Under the pieces are notes generated by a model. That model did not search any database. It had not been told where the DNA came from and saw nothing but the letters and a program-made list of their open reading frames with translations. DNA of 21,986 nt, from the NCBI GenBank assembly GCA_046292465.1, contig JBKBRB010000027.1, positions 1 through 21,986 of the forward strand. The letters run 5' to 3'. Shown here piece by piece: positions 7,106 through 13,785 of the stretch (the first letter of the stretch is position 1; every line of letters starts with the position of its first letter). This stretch comes from JANWWM01 sp046292465. Its GTDB lineage: Bacteria > Bacteroidota > Chlorobiia > Chlorobiales > Thermochlorobacteraceae. The translations under genes and the position numbers were made by a program.

Positions 7106-8635
7106 ATGGCAACACGCATCATTATTCCGACCGCACTTCGTCAATACACGGCAGGGCACGAAGTCGTGGAAGTTTCGGCGCGCAATGTCGGCGAAGCCTT
7201 GACGAAGCTCGTCGCTCAATATCCTGACCTTAAAAAGAATCTTTATACCGACGACGGAAAACTCCGTTCTTTCGTTAATATCTACAAAGGCGACTCGAAC
7301 ATCAAGGATTTGAAAGGGCTTGAAACTGATGTTCGGCTCGGCGATGAACTTATCATTGTCCCCTCGATTGCGGGCGGCGCAGTTGCAACCTTCGGCGAAA
7401 TGCAAGTCGAGAGCGCGGTTACGCTTTCCAACGAAGAAGTCAAGCGATACAGCCGCCACCTGATTCTCCCCGAATTTGGCTTGGAAGGTCAAAAGAAAAT
7501 GAAGAACGCCAGCGTCTTGATGATTGGCGCAGGCGGACTTGGCTCACCGTTTGCAATGTATCTTGCGGCGGCGGGCATTGGAAGACTCGGCATTGTCGAT
7601 TTCGATGTCGTCGATTACTCCAATCTGCAACGCCAAATTTTGCACCGCACCGATTCCGTCGGCAAGCCCAAAGCCGAATCCGCAAAAGCGACCATCAACG
7701 CCATCAATCCGTTCGTTGAAGTGGTTACTTACGACACGCCGCTCACCTCGCAAAATGCCTTAGAGATTCTGAAAGATTACGACGTGATTGTTGACGGCAC
7801 AGATAATTTTCCGACGCGATACCTCGTCAATGACGCTTGTGTCTTGCTCGGAAAGCCGAATGTCTATGGAAGCATCTTCCGATTTGAGGGACAAGTTTCC
7901 GTCTTTTGGGCAAATAGCCACGAAGCCACAGGCGGCAGACTTCCCGAAGGCGCGTGCTATCGTTGCCTTTATCCCGAACCACCGCCGCCGGGACTTGTGC
8001 CAAGTTGCGCTGAAGGTGGCGTGCTCGGTGTGCTTCCAGGCGTTGTTGGCACGATGCAAGCCATTGAAACCATCAAACTCATCACAGGCATTGGCGAGCC
8101 GATGATTAACCGCTTGCTTCTCTTCGACGCGCTCAAAATGAAATTCCGCGAACTCAAATTGAAGAAGAATCCTGACTGCGTTGTCTGCTCCGACCACGCC
8201 ACGATTAAGGAACTCATTGACTACGAAGCCTTCTGCGGAATGCCCGCCAACGACCATAGCCAAAATGCCGAACTTCAATCTCAACCAGCAACAACAACTG
8301 CGAACAGCAACCCAAACGAAATTACCGTTCAAGAATTGAAAGCGCGTTTAGATGCCGGCGAACAGCTGTTCATTCTCGACGTGCGCAATCCAAACGAATG
8401 GGAAATCGTCCGCTTGAATGGAACTGTGCTCATTCCGCTTCCTGAACTTCCAAACCGCCTCTCGGAACTCAAAGGCAAAGAAAACACCGAGATTCTCGTT
8501 CATTGCAAAATGGGCGGACGCTCCGCGCAAGCCTGCGAAATTCTTCGCCAAAATGGATTCAAGAACGTGAAAAATGTTGTTGGAGGCATTACAGCGTGGG
8601 CAACACAAATCGACCCCTCAATGCCGACCTACTAA
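7106..8635 (+). CDS. CysO/MoaD-like carrier - MoeB/ThiF-like E1 - rhodanese fusion
   Basis: This 509-residue protein has three domains. Residues 1-91 form a ubiquitin-like sulfur carrier: IPTALRQYTAG, GKLRSFVNIYKGD and the terminal PSIAGG closely follow mycobacterial CysO (compared from memory). Residues about 105-365 are a MoeB/MoeZ-type adenylating enzyme, with nucleotide loop GAGGLGS (141-147), SNLQRQILH, DGTDNFPTR, zinc cysteines C284/C287 and C358/C361, and the conserved Cys301 in SCAEGGVLG. After a low-complexity linker (about 385-403), residues about 405-505 are a rhodanese with active-site loop CKMGGRS (Cys467). In known systems the E1 adenylates the carrier's C-terminal glycine and sulfur is delivered through rhodanese to make a thiocarboxylate. 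Here Gly90-Gly91 is followed directly by the next domain, so the carrier has no free tail. Candidate products are cysteine sulfur, molybdopterin or tRNA thiolation; the neighbouring cysM and JAMM genes favour cysteine. It converges on the minus-strand cluster. Confidence 0.92.
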   Translation: MATRIIIPTALRQYTAGHEVVEVSARNVGEALTKLVAQYPDLKKNLYTDDGKLRSFVNIYKGDSNIKDLKGLETDVRLGDELIIVPSIAGGAVATFGEMQVESAVTLSNEEVKRYSRHLILPEFGLEGQKKMKNASVLMIGAGGLGSPFAMYLAAAGIGRLGIVDFDVVDYSNLQRQILHRTDSVGKPKAESAKATINAINPFVEVVTYDTPLTSQNALEILKDYDVIVDGTDNFPTRYLVNDACVLLGKPNVYGSIFRFEGQVSVFWANSHEATGGRLPEGACYRCLYPEPPPPGLVPSCAEGGVLGVLPGVVGTMQAIETIKLITGIGEPMINRLLLFDALKMKFRELKLKKNPDCVVCSDHATIKELIDYEAFCGMPANDHSQNAELQSQPATTTANSNPNEITVQELKARLDAGEQLFILDVRNPNEWEIVRLNGTVLIPLPELPNRLSELKGKENTEILVHCKMGGRSAQACEILRQNGFKNVKNVVGGITAWATQIDPSMPTY

Positions 8636-8644
8636 ACCACGTAC

Positions 8645-8667
8645 AGAACAAATTCCCCCTTTGTTCT
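8645..8667. terminator. Bidirectional terminator-like hairpin
   Basis: AGAACAAA (8645-8652) pairs perfectly with TTTGTTCT (8660-8667) around a 7-nt loop rich in C. It fills the 39-nt gap between two convergent stop codons, the expected place for a shared terminator. The stem is AT-rich and the following run is mixed T and C, so strength is uncertain. Confidence 0.5.
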
Positions 8668-8674
8668 TCCTTCC

Positions 8675-9295
8675 TCACACGCCTCTCACAAAAAGCAAAA
8701 TCAACACAAGCAGAAGCAGTGCGATAAGCGCAGACAACATTCGCGTTTTTTTCTCCGCGCTTTTGAGATGTCGCTTTAAGGTAAGGGCGAATTTTTCTTG
8801 TTCCGATTTCAACTTTTCTTTGAGTTCGTCGCGCTCGCGTTTGAGGGCGTCAATTTCGCTTTGGAGTAAAACGCGCTGTTGGTCTAATTGCGCCTGTAAC
8901 TCTGCGTGAGTTCTTCTTGTTTGATTAGTTAGTTCAATGGTTGGAAAGTTTGGCGGAGTAATTTTTTCGCCGTTTGCGGCTTTTTCAATGGCGGGCAGAA
9001 AATCGGTGTTGAGGGTTTTGACGAGTTGCGCTACATCGACGCCGCGATAGGTTGGGTGATAGCCTGCAAGTTTCGTTGTGCATTTTTCTAATTGGCTTCG
9101 TGCGCCTTTCCATCGTCCGTTGGTGAAGTGATAAAGTCCAACGGCGGCGTGAATCATGCCTTGCAGGAAGCGTTTATCGGCACCGGTGGTTTCTTGCCAG
9201 ATGTGTTCCCAAGTGTCATGGCACTCAAAAAATTCTCGGCGGTTAAATTCTTCAATGCCGCGCAGGAAGTCGTCGTAGTGTTCATCGATGCTCAT
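8675..9295 (-). CDS. DUF309-family protein with coiled coil and C-terminal membrane anchor
   Basis: This protein has 206 residues. The N-terminal ~115 match DUF309: FNRREFFECHDTWEHIW, FLQGMIHAAVGLYHF and the basic GRWKGARSQLEK segment are the usual signatures of this small helical family, whose biochemical role is not established. Residues about 125-180 (ELQAQLDQQRVLLQSE, KRERDELKEKLKSEQEK) form a charged heptad-like coiled coil, and residues about 185-203 (LSALIALLLLVLILLF) are a single hydrophobic helix ending in RGV. The protein therefore looks tail-anchored, with the DUF309 domain facing the cytoplasm. Most DUF309 proteins are short and lack this extension (family knowledge). It starts 6 nt after psd, so the two are almost certainly one transcript, hinting at a membrane-related function. 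The downstream gene converges. Confidence 0.88.
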   Translation of the reverse strand: MSIDEHYDDFLRGIEEFNRREFFECHDTWEHIWQETTGADKRFLQGMIHAAVGLYHFTNGRWKGARSQLEKCTTKLAGYHPTYRGVDVAQLVKTLNTDFLPAIEKAANGEKITPPNFPTIELTNQTRRTHAELQAQLDQQRVLLQSEIDALKRERDELKEKLKSEQEKFALTLKRHLKSAEKKTRMLSALIALLLLVLILLFVRGV

Positions 9296-9301
9296 CGGTG
9301 G

Positions 9302-9964
9302 TCAAGGGTAGGTTGCGATGATGGTTTCGCCGGCGGTTGCGGTGTCTCCGACTTTGACGTTCAGTTTAACATTTGTGGGCAGAAAGATATCGACGCGGCT
9401 TCCGAACTTAATCATTCCGAATCGCTCGCCGATTTTGACTTCATCGCCTTCTTTGAGGTCGCAGATAATGCGCCGCGCCACGAAGCCTGAAATTTGCTTG
9501 AAGAAAACTTTGACGCGTCCGTTCTCGATGCCGATTTCAGTGCGCTCGTTGCGTTCGCCTGCGTTGTGGTCGAAGGCGGCGATGTATTGCCCTTCAATGT
9601 ATTTGACGTGTGTTACCTTGCCTGAAATCGGGTTGCGATTGACATGCACGTTAAGTGGCGACATAAACACACTGACCATTTTCGCCTTGCCGTTGAAAAA
9701 TTCGTGGTCGACTTCTTTGACTAAAACGACTTTTCCGTCGGCAGGCGAGACCACAATGTTTGGCTGGTTTGGCGGCGTGCGTTCAGGGTCGCGAAAGAAC
9801 TGCACGGTAAAGATGAGTAGCGCGACTGCCAACGCCGTCAGAAGCAAGACAACAACGCCGGGCAAATCGGGGATATACGCCACCGCTAAAATGGCAATGA
9901 ACAGCACACACATTTTGGCAATCGTGCTGTAGCCGTAAGGCGTGAGTTTCAGCAGGTTTTTCAT
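9302..9964 (-). CDS. psd: Phosphatidylserine decarboxylase proenzyme (short form)
   Basis: The enzyme decarboxylates phosphatidylserine to phosphatidylethanolamine at the inner membrane. The 220-residue form is the short type common in Bacteroidetes/Chlorobi and archaea. Two hydrophobic helices (about 17-33 and 36-55) are followed by FFRDPERTPP, VSPADGKVV, FMSPLNVHVNRNPISG and FGSRVDIFLP. The Gly188-Ser189 pair in FGSRVD is where such proenzymes self-cleave, giving an alpha chain with an N-terminal pyruvoyl group from Ser189. A strong promoter-like TTTG-21-TATCTTTG lies upstream, so psd probably heads its own unit with the DUF309 gene. A CDP-diacylglycerol-serine transferase gene is not in the window. 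The start is the Met directly before the first membrane segment. Confidence 0.94.
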   Translation of the reverse strand: MKNLLKLTPYGYSTIAKMCVLFIAILAVAYIPDLPGVVVLLLTALAVALLIFTVQFFRDPERTPPNQPNIVVSPADGKVVLVKEVDHEFFNGKAKMVSVFMSPLNVHVNRNPISGKVTHVKYIEGQYIAAFDHNAGERNERTEIGIENGRVKVFFKQISGFVARRIICDLKEGDEVKIGERFGMIKFGSRVDIFLPTNVKLNVKVGDTATAGETIIATYP

Positions 9965-9989
9965 GTGTTAGGTGAAAGCTTGAAAAGCG

Positions 9990-10022
9990 CAAAGATAGTC
10001 GCTTCGCGTGGATACATTCAAA
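9990..10022 (-). promoter_or_regulatory. Promoter of psd (Bacteroidetes-type)
   Basis: On the minus strand TTTG (10019-10022) is followed 21 nt later by TATCTTTG (9990-9997), an exact fit to the TTTG-N19-21-TAnnTTTG pattern known for Bacteroidetes housekeeping promoters. It lies between the stop of the JAMM gene and the psd start, leaving a leader of roughly 20 nt. Confidence 0.7.
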
Positions 10023-10025
10023 CCT

Positions 10026-10847
10026 TCAAGCGGATTGAGAGATGTATGTAGTGTCGCCAATTTCAATGTGCAGTTCAGTGAAGGAGGCACGGTCGTCGTT
10101 AAGTTTCCAGCATCGGATTTGCCTAATCGTTTTGTCTTCGCCGACCGCGATAATCGGATACCACCAGTTTGTGAAGGGAAAATTCGCGCGGTCAAATTCA
10201 GAGGGAATTGCGTCGGCGTTCGGGTGCGAGTGATAAAATCCCCAAACGCCAAACCCTTCTTTGAGGGCTTGTCGCTCGACCTTTGCATATTCAAGTGGGT
10301 CGATTTCAATGCGGTTGTGCCGTGATTCAAGTTTGATATTGGTTACGGGAACGACTTTTCGCACTTCAAAATCGCCATCAATCACCATGCCAACGAGCAA
10401 GCCGCCACATTCTTCAGGATATGTGCCTTGCGCTTGTGTAGTCATAACGAGCAAGTGGCTTTTGCTGATTTTCAGGTCGCCGGGGAGTTCACGGTCTTTG
10501 TCTACCATCACAATCATTCCTGTTCCTAATCGCGCTAGTTCAGTATCCATCAACATGCCAGTCATGAGCGAGACGTGTTGCGGAACGAGATAGACATCTG
10601 CCCAAACCGAATAGCCCATCATAATGCGGCTCACCTTTGTGCGTTCATCTACCAGCAATACTAAACGGTTTCCATAGACTCCGTTTATGAGAATTGGGGA
10701 GGCGATTCGGGCAACGAGTGCGCTCTCGATTGAGCCAATCAATCGCTTTTGAACTTCAATCGGCTTGATGATTGAAGCATCAATATCTGAATAGCCGCTC
10801 GGGAAGCGGAACGTGCGTGGGTTGGAGATTTTGATATTGATAACCAT
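10026..10847 (-). CDS. JAMM/MPN metalloprotease with extra N-terminal domain
   Basis: This is a 273-residue protein if started at 10847 (MVINIKISNP), 14 nt after the cysteine synthase stop. A Met nine codons further upstream (10874) would overlap that gene and is less likely. Residues about 135-265 form a JAB1/MPN domain with the full zinc set: Glu146 in YPEECGGLLVG, then His206-Ser-His208 and Asp219, matching E...HxHx10D. JAMM enzymes are zinc isopeptidases or peptidases; the bacterial Mec type cleaves cysteine from the tail of the CysO carrier. The N-terminal ~135 residues (with LVLLVDERTKVSRIM and WADVYLVPQHVSLMTG) are not recognised; they show alternating hydrophobic strands and no membrane segment. 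Together with cysM and a second JAMM gene on the same strand, a role in carrier-bound cysteine release or in processing the fusion protein is inferred. Confidence 0.87.
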   Translation of the reverse strand: MVINIKISNPRTFRFPSGYSDIDASIIKPIEVQKRLIGSIESALVARIASPILINGVYGNRLVLLVDERTKVSRIMMGYSVWADVYLVPQHVSLMTGMLMDTELARLGTGMIVMVDKDRELPGDLKISKSHLLVMTTQAQGTYPEECGGLLVGMVIDGDFEVRKVVPVTNIKLESRHNRIEIDPLEYAKVERQALKEGFGVWGFYHSHPNADAIPSEFDRANFPFTNWWYPIIAVGEDKTIRQIRCWKLNDDRASFTELHIEIGDTTYISQSA

Positions 10848-10861
10848 ATACTTTCTTGTGT

Positions 10862-11812
10862 TCAAGCGTTCCAAAAATGTTCGGAAAGATACTTCATGCC
10901 GCCGTCACAAAGTATGCAGACAATCACACCTTGTGCGTTTTGTTCGGTAAGTTCTTTGGCGACTTTGAGCGCGGCATAAACATTTGCAGATGCCGAAATG
11001 CCCAAGAGCAATCCCTCGATTTTCGGCAATTTAACCGTATAGTCAAATGCCGTTTCCGTTGAAACTTCAATAAATCCGTCTGGAACGTGTGGGTCGTAAA
11101 TGCGCGGCACCATTGCCGATTCCAAGTGCTTAATGCCCTCGATGCCGTGAATGGCAACATCAGGCTGAACGGCAATGCACTGAATTTTTTCGTTGTAGGA
11201 TTTCAATCGGCGTGAAGTGCCGATGAAACTGCCGCTTGTGCCGATGGCGGCGATGAAATGCGTAATGCGTCCGTCGGTTTGTTCCCAAAGTTCAACGCCA
11301 GTGGTGTTGAAATGGGCTTGCCAGTTGGCGTCGTTGCTGTATTGGTCGGCGTAAAAATACATGTCGGGATTTTGCGCATAAAGTTCGCGGGCTTTGCGAA
11401 TTGCGCCATCGCTCGATTCCGACGCAGGCGTGAAAATGAGTTCCGCGCCGTAGGCTTTGAGGATATTCTTGCGCTCTGGGCTTGCCGATTCAGGCAAGCA
11501 GAGACGGCAACGGTATCCTTTAATCGCGCAAATCATTGCATATGCAATGCCTGTATTTCCGCTTGTGGCGTCGAGCAGGATTTTTTCTTTCGTCAGCAAG
11601 CCTTGTGCTTCGGCGGTTTCAATGATGTTGAGCGCAGGACGGTCTTTGACGCTTCCGCCCGGATTCATGAACTCGCACTTGCCGTAAATTTCCACTTGGT
11701 CGCTAATGCCCCACTGGTCAGCGATTTTTTTCAGTCGAATCAGCGGCGTGTTTCCAATCAGCGAAAGCGTTTGTTTATCTATGATTGATGTTGGAGCAAT
11801 CGTGTCGGACAT
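10862..11812 (-). CDS. cysM: Cysteine synthase, CysM-like (PLP-dependent)
   Basis: This 316-residue fold-type II PLP enzyme exchanges the beta-substituent of an activated serine for sulfide or protein thiocarboxylate, giving cysteine. Visible motifs are NTPLIRLKKI, the PLP lysine Lys56 in GSVKDRPA, the SGNTGI loop (84-89) for the substrate carboxylate, GTSGSFIGT (191-199) for the phosphate, and the terminal GGMKYLS. GSVKDRPA, the spacing to VPRIYDP and the KYLS ending resemble mycobacterial CysM, which uses O-phosphoserine and thiocarboxylated CysO, more than sulfide-using CysK. One caution: the Arg implicated in phosphoserine binding there (in EPRYGEG, from memory) has no obvious match; the segment here reads QPDVAIHGIEG. 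JAMM genes lie on both sides. The upstream gap of 119 nt contains no promoter I can recognise. Confidence 0.92.
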   Translation of the reverse strand: MSDTIAPTSIIDKQTLSLIGNTPLIRLKKIADQWGISDQVEIYGKCEFMNPGGSVKDRPALNIIETAEAQGLLTKEKILLDATSGNTGIAYAMICAIKGYRCRLCLPESASPERKNILKAYGAELIFTPASESSDGAIRKARELYAQNPDMYFYADQYSNDANWQAHFNTTGVELWEQTDGRITHFIAAIGTSGSFIGTSRRLKSYNEKIQCIAVQPDVAIHGIEGIKHLESAMVPRIYDPHVPDGFIEVSTETAFDYTVKLPKIEGLLLGISASANVYAALKVAKELTEQNAQGVIVCILCDGGMKYLSEHFWNA

Positions 11813-11931
11813 AAATGTTCAGTGTTAAATGTTTTCGTGTTTTCTTTCGGCTTCTTCTTTTAGCTTTTACGTTCAGCCGTTATTGATTCTGTTCGAACCG
11901 TTTCGCTTGTAAAAAAATTCACCGCGCTTTT

Positions 11932-12360
11932 TCAAAAGAGGAATTGGATTTGTTCTTCGGCAATGTCGCGGTCGATGTTTTTACAAAAGGCTCTGACTTC
12001 TTCAATCACGCCCATGTTGACGGCCACAATCAACATCGTTTGAAGAGCAGGCGTTGCGTCGCAATCGCTTGCCGATGGGAACGCACCAAAGAGCGTGTGC
12101 GAGTGATATGTTCCGACAATGTTCATGCCGTATTCTTTTGCCGCCATTTCAATGTCGTAGCGTTGGTAGGCGGCAATTTCAAAGCCTTGTGTGCGGTCGC
12201 CACGTAGCCTGTTCACACATGGCGCGACATATCGGACGATGTTTCGGCGAATGCCGTTTTCTTCTTCGAAGTTGCCAATAAGCAAGCCGCAACACTCTTC
12301 GGGAAAGGTCTCCTTCGCATGCGCTTTAATTCGATTGAGGTTGGACAAAGAAATCAGCAT
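11932..12360 (-). CDS. JAMM/MPN metalloprotease, Mec-like single domain
   Basis: This 142-residue protein is essentially one JAB1/MPN domain, the size of mycobacterial Mec. Glu22 in FPEECCGLLIG, then His86-Ser-His88 and Asp99, complete the E...HxHx10D zinc site, so an active metalloprotease is expected. Mec removes a newly made cysteine from the C terminus of the CysO carrier, and the cysM gene immediately downstream supports that role here. It could instead trim or deconjugate other ubiquitin-like proteins. The Cys pair in EECCG is notable; the JAMM paralogue at 10026 has EECGG. It begins 5 nt after the galE stop, indicating co-transcription with galE. The two JAMM proteins share the EECxGLL, HSH and Asp elements but differ in length and flanks. 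Confidence 0.9.
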   Translation of the reverse strand: MLISLSNLNRIKAHAKETFPEECCGLLIGNFEEENGIRRNIVRYVAPCVNRLRGDRTQGFEIAAYQRYDIEMAAKEYGMNIVGTYHSHTLFGAFPSASDCDATPALQTMLIVAVNMGVIEEVRAFCKNIDRDIAEEQIQFLF

Positions 12361-12365
12361 GAGTT

Positions 12366-13358
12366 TTATACGGTTTCAACTTCGGGCGCAAATCGCTTTT
12401 GATGCCACTTCCACGCCGTTGAAATAATCGTTTCTAAGTGATTGAACTTCGGCTTCCAACCAAGAACGCGCTTTGCTTTTTCGGCACTGCCGATGAGTTT
12501 GGCAGGGTCGCCGGGACGGCGCGCACCTTCAACGACAGGAATTTCTCTGTGGGTTACTTTTCTTGCCGTATCAATCACTTCGCGCACTGAAAAGCCATTG
12601 CCGTTGCCAAGATTAAAGACATCGCTTGTGCCACCTTCTTCGAGATACTTTAAGCCTAAGACGTGGGCGTTGGCAAGGTCGGTAACGTGAATGTAGTCGC
12701 GAATGCAAGTGCCGTCGGGCGTGTCGTAATCCGTGCCGTAGATAGTGATGTGTTTGCGTCTGCCGAGCGCGGCGTCGAGCACAAGTGGAATGAGGTGTGT
12801 TTCAGGGTTGTGGTCTTCGCCGATTTCGCCTGATTCGTCGGCACCTGCGGCATTGAAATAGCGAAGCGCGACGAACTTTAATCCATAAGCGACTGCATAA
12901 TCTTGTAAGATGCGCTCAACCATTACCTTCGATGCGCCATATGGGTTGATGGGATTTTGCGGGTGCGATTCAGGAATTGGAATTTCTTTCGGCTCACCGT
13001 AAGTCGCGCAAGTTGACGAAAAGATAAACCGATTGACTTTTGCTTCGCGCATAACGTCCAACAAATTCAGCGTGGCGGCCACATTGTTGCGATAATACTT
13101 CGACGGATTTTCAACCGACTCGCCCACATATGCGAAGGCGGCAAAATGCATGACGGCGTCAAACTTGTGTTCAGCAAATACGTCTCTCAACAGCGAGGCG
13201 TTTTCCAACTCACCGACGATGAGCCGCTCGCCTTGCGCCAATTCGCGATGTCCATAAATCAGATTGTCAAAAATGACGACCTCGTCGCCTGCTTTTTTCA
13301 GTTCGCGGACGGCATGCGCGCCGATATAGCCCGCGCCGCCTGTAACTAACACTTTCAT
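12366..13358 (-). CDS. galE: UDP-glucose 4-epimerase
   Basis: This 330-residue extended short-chain dehydrogenase interconverts UDP-glucose and UDP-galactose using bound NAD. The NAD-binding GGAGYIG (residues 7-13), the ser/thr of FIFSSTCATYG (111-121), and the catalytic Tyr140-x3-Lys144 in NPYGASK are intact. Later motifs LRYFNAAGAD, GTDYDTPDGTCIRDYIHV and RRPGDPAKLIGS are classic GalE. It supplies sugar nucleotides for surface polysaccharide, which fits the glycosyltransferase/Wzc genes located just upstream on the opposite strand. A promoter-like TATCTTGC box lies about 60 nt upstream on the minus strand (13413-13420), one base off the TAnnTTTG pattern. It is followed 5 nt later by a JAMM gene, so it probably leads the galE-JAMM-cysM-JAMM unit. 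Confidence 0.95.
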   Translation of the reverse strand: MKVLVTGGAGYIGAHAVRELKKAGDEVVIFDNLIYGHRELAQGERLIVGELENASLLRDVFAEHKFDAVMHFAAFAYVGESVENPSKYYRNNVAATLNLLDVMREAKVNRFIFSSTCATYGEPKEIPIPESHPQNPINPYGASKVMVERILQDYAVAYGLKFVALRYFNAAGADESGEIGEDHNPETHLIPLVLDAALGRRKHITIYGTDYDTPDGTCIRDYIHVTDLANAHVLGLKYLEEGGTSDVFNLGNGNGFSVREVIDTARKVTHREIPVVEGARRPGDPAKLIGSAEKAKRVLGWKPKFNHLETIISTAWKWHQKRFAPEVETV

Positions 13359-13376
13359 TCGTTTTTTGCGTTTGCC

Positions 13377-13405
13377 TTGAAGTTTGTTGTGTATTGCTAT
13401 TTTTG
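13377..13405 (+). promoter_or_regulatory. Promoter of the 72-aa gene
   Basis: TTG (13377-13379), then 18 nt, then TATTTTTG (13398-13405), which fits TAnnTTTG. The start codon of the small gene is 62 nt downstream. It lies in the divergent space shared with galE, where a weaker box points the other way. Confidence 0.45.
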
Positions 13406-13467
13406 CACCGTTGCAAGATAAAAAGTTATCATGCTTTTGTAAGCCATTTAACCCTTATTGAACTTTA

Positions 13468-13686
13468 ATGCAACGCATTTTTCGCGAAGAAATTTTTGAG
13501 AAGAAGTATCGATTCTTGATTGCTCGCATGCAATTTGCACGCGGCGAACTTTCATTTGAAGAACTTCGCGCTCACGCCGACGACTTGATTTCAACCATCA
13601 AAAAACGACGCGACCAACAGTTTGGAAAATCGCGCCGCTATCGCTTGCACCTTTCTGCTGCCGAACTTATCGCCGACCCGCTTTGA
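13468..13686 (+). CDS. Small basic protein of unknown function
   Basis: This 72-residue protein is predicted helical, with alternating acidic and basic residues (REEIFEKKYRFLIARMQFAR, then STIKKRRDQQFGKSRRYR). It has no signal peptide, membrane segment or cysteine. Codon use resembles the neighbours, and a promoter-like TTG-18-TATTTTTG sits about 60 nt upstream, which is why I accept it as a likely gene. It is followed 99 nt later by a glycosyltransferase gene that has its own promoter-like box. No family is recognised; the basic C-terminal half could bind nucleic acid, but that is speculation. Confidence 0.6.
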   Translation: MQRIFREEIFEKKYRFLIARMQFARGELSFEELRAHADDLISTIKKRRDQQFGKSRRYRLHLSAAELIADPL

Positions 13687-13758
13687 CCTCATTTCTACAT
13701 TTTTCTTCCTATCGCTCGTGCTCAAATTTTCAGGTGCGGAAAAACGCATTCAAACTCG

Positions 13759-13766
13759 TATCTTTG
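13759..13766 (+). promoter_or_regulatory. -7 element before the polysaccharide gene run
   Basis: TATCTTTG followed by CGCC matches TAnnTTTG and is the same octamer seen before psd and pyk. It lies 19 nt before the glycosyltransferase ATG. No clear TTTG occurs 19-21 nt upstream. Confidence 0.5.
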
Positions 13767-13785
13767 CGCCGTCAAATTTAACCGA

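Noticed and set aside
7760..8332. Minus-strand open frame of ~190 codons opposite the E1 domain
   Set aside because: It lies opposite conserved MoeB motifs and has no recognisable domain.
7106..8635. Calling the fusion a plain thiamine (ThiF) or molybdopterin (MoeB) enzyme
   Set aside because: The N-terminal carrier resembles CysO more than ThiS or MoaD, no thi or moa genes are nearby, and cysM/JAMM genes are. The molybdopterin role is not fully excluded.
10848..10874. Longer start for the larger JAMM protein (MERLNTRKY...)
   Set aside because: It would overlap the end of cysM by 13 nt; the Met at 10847 gives a clean 14-nt gap. Not excluded, only less likely.
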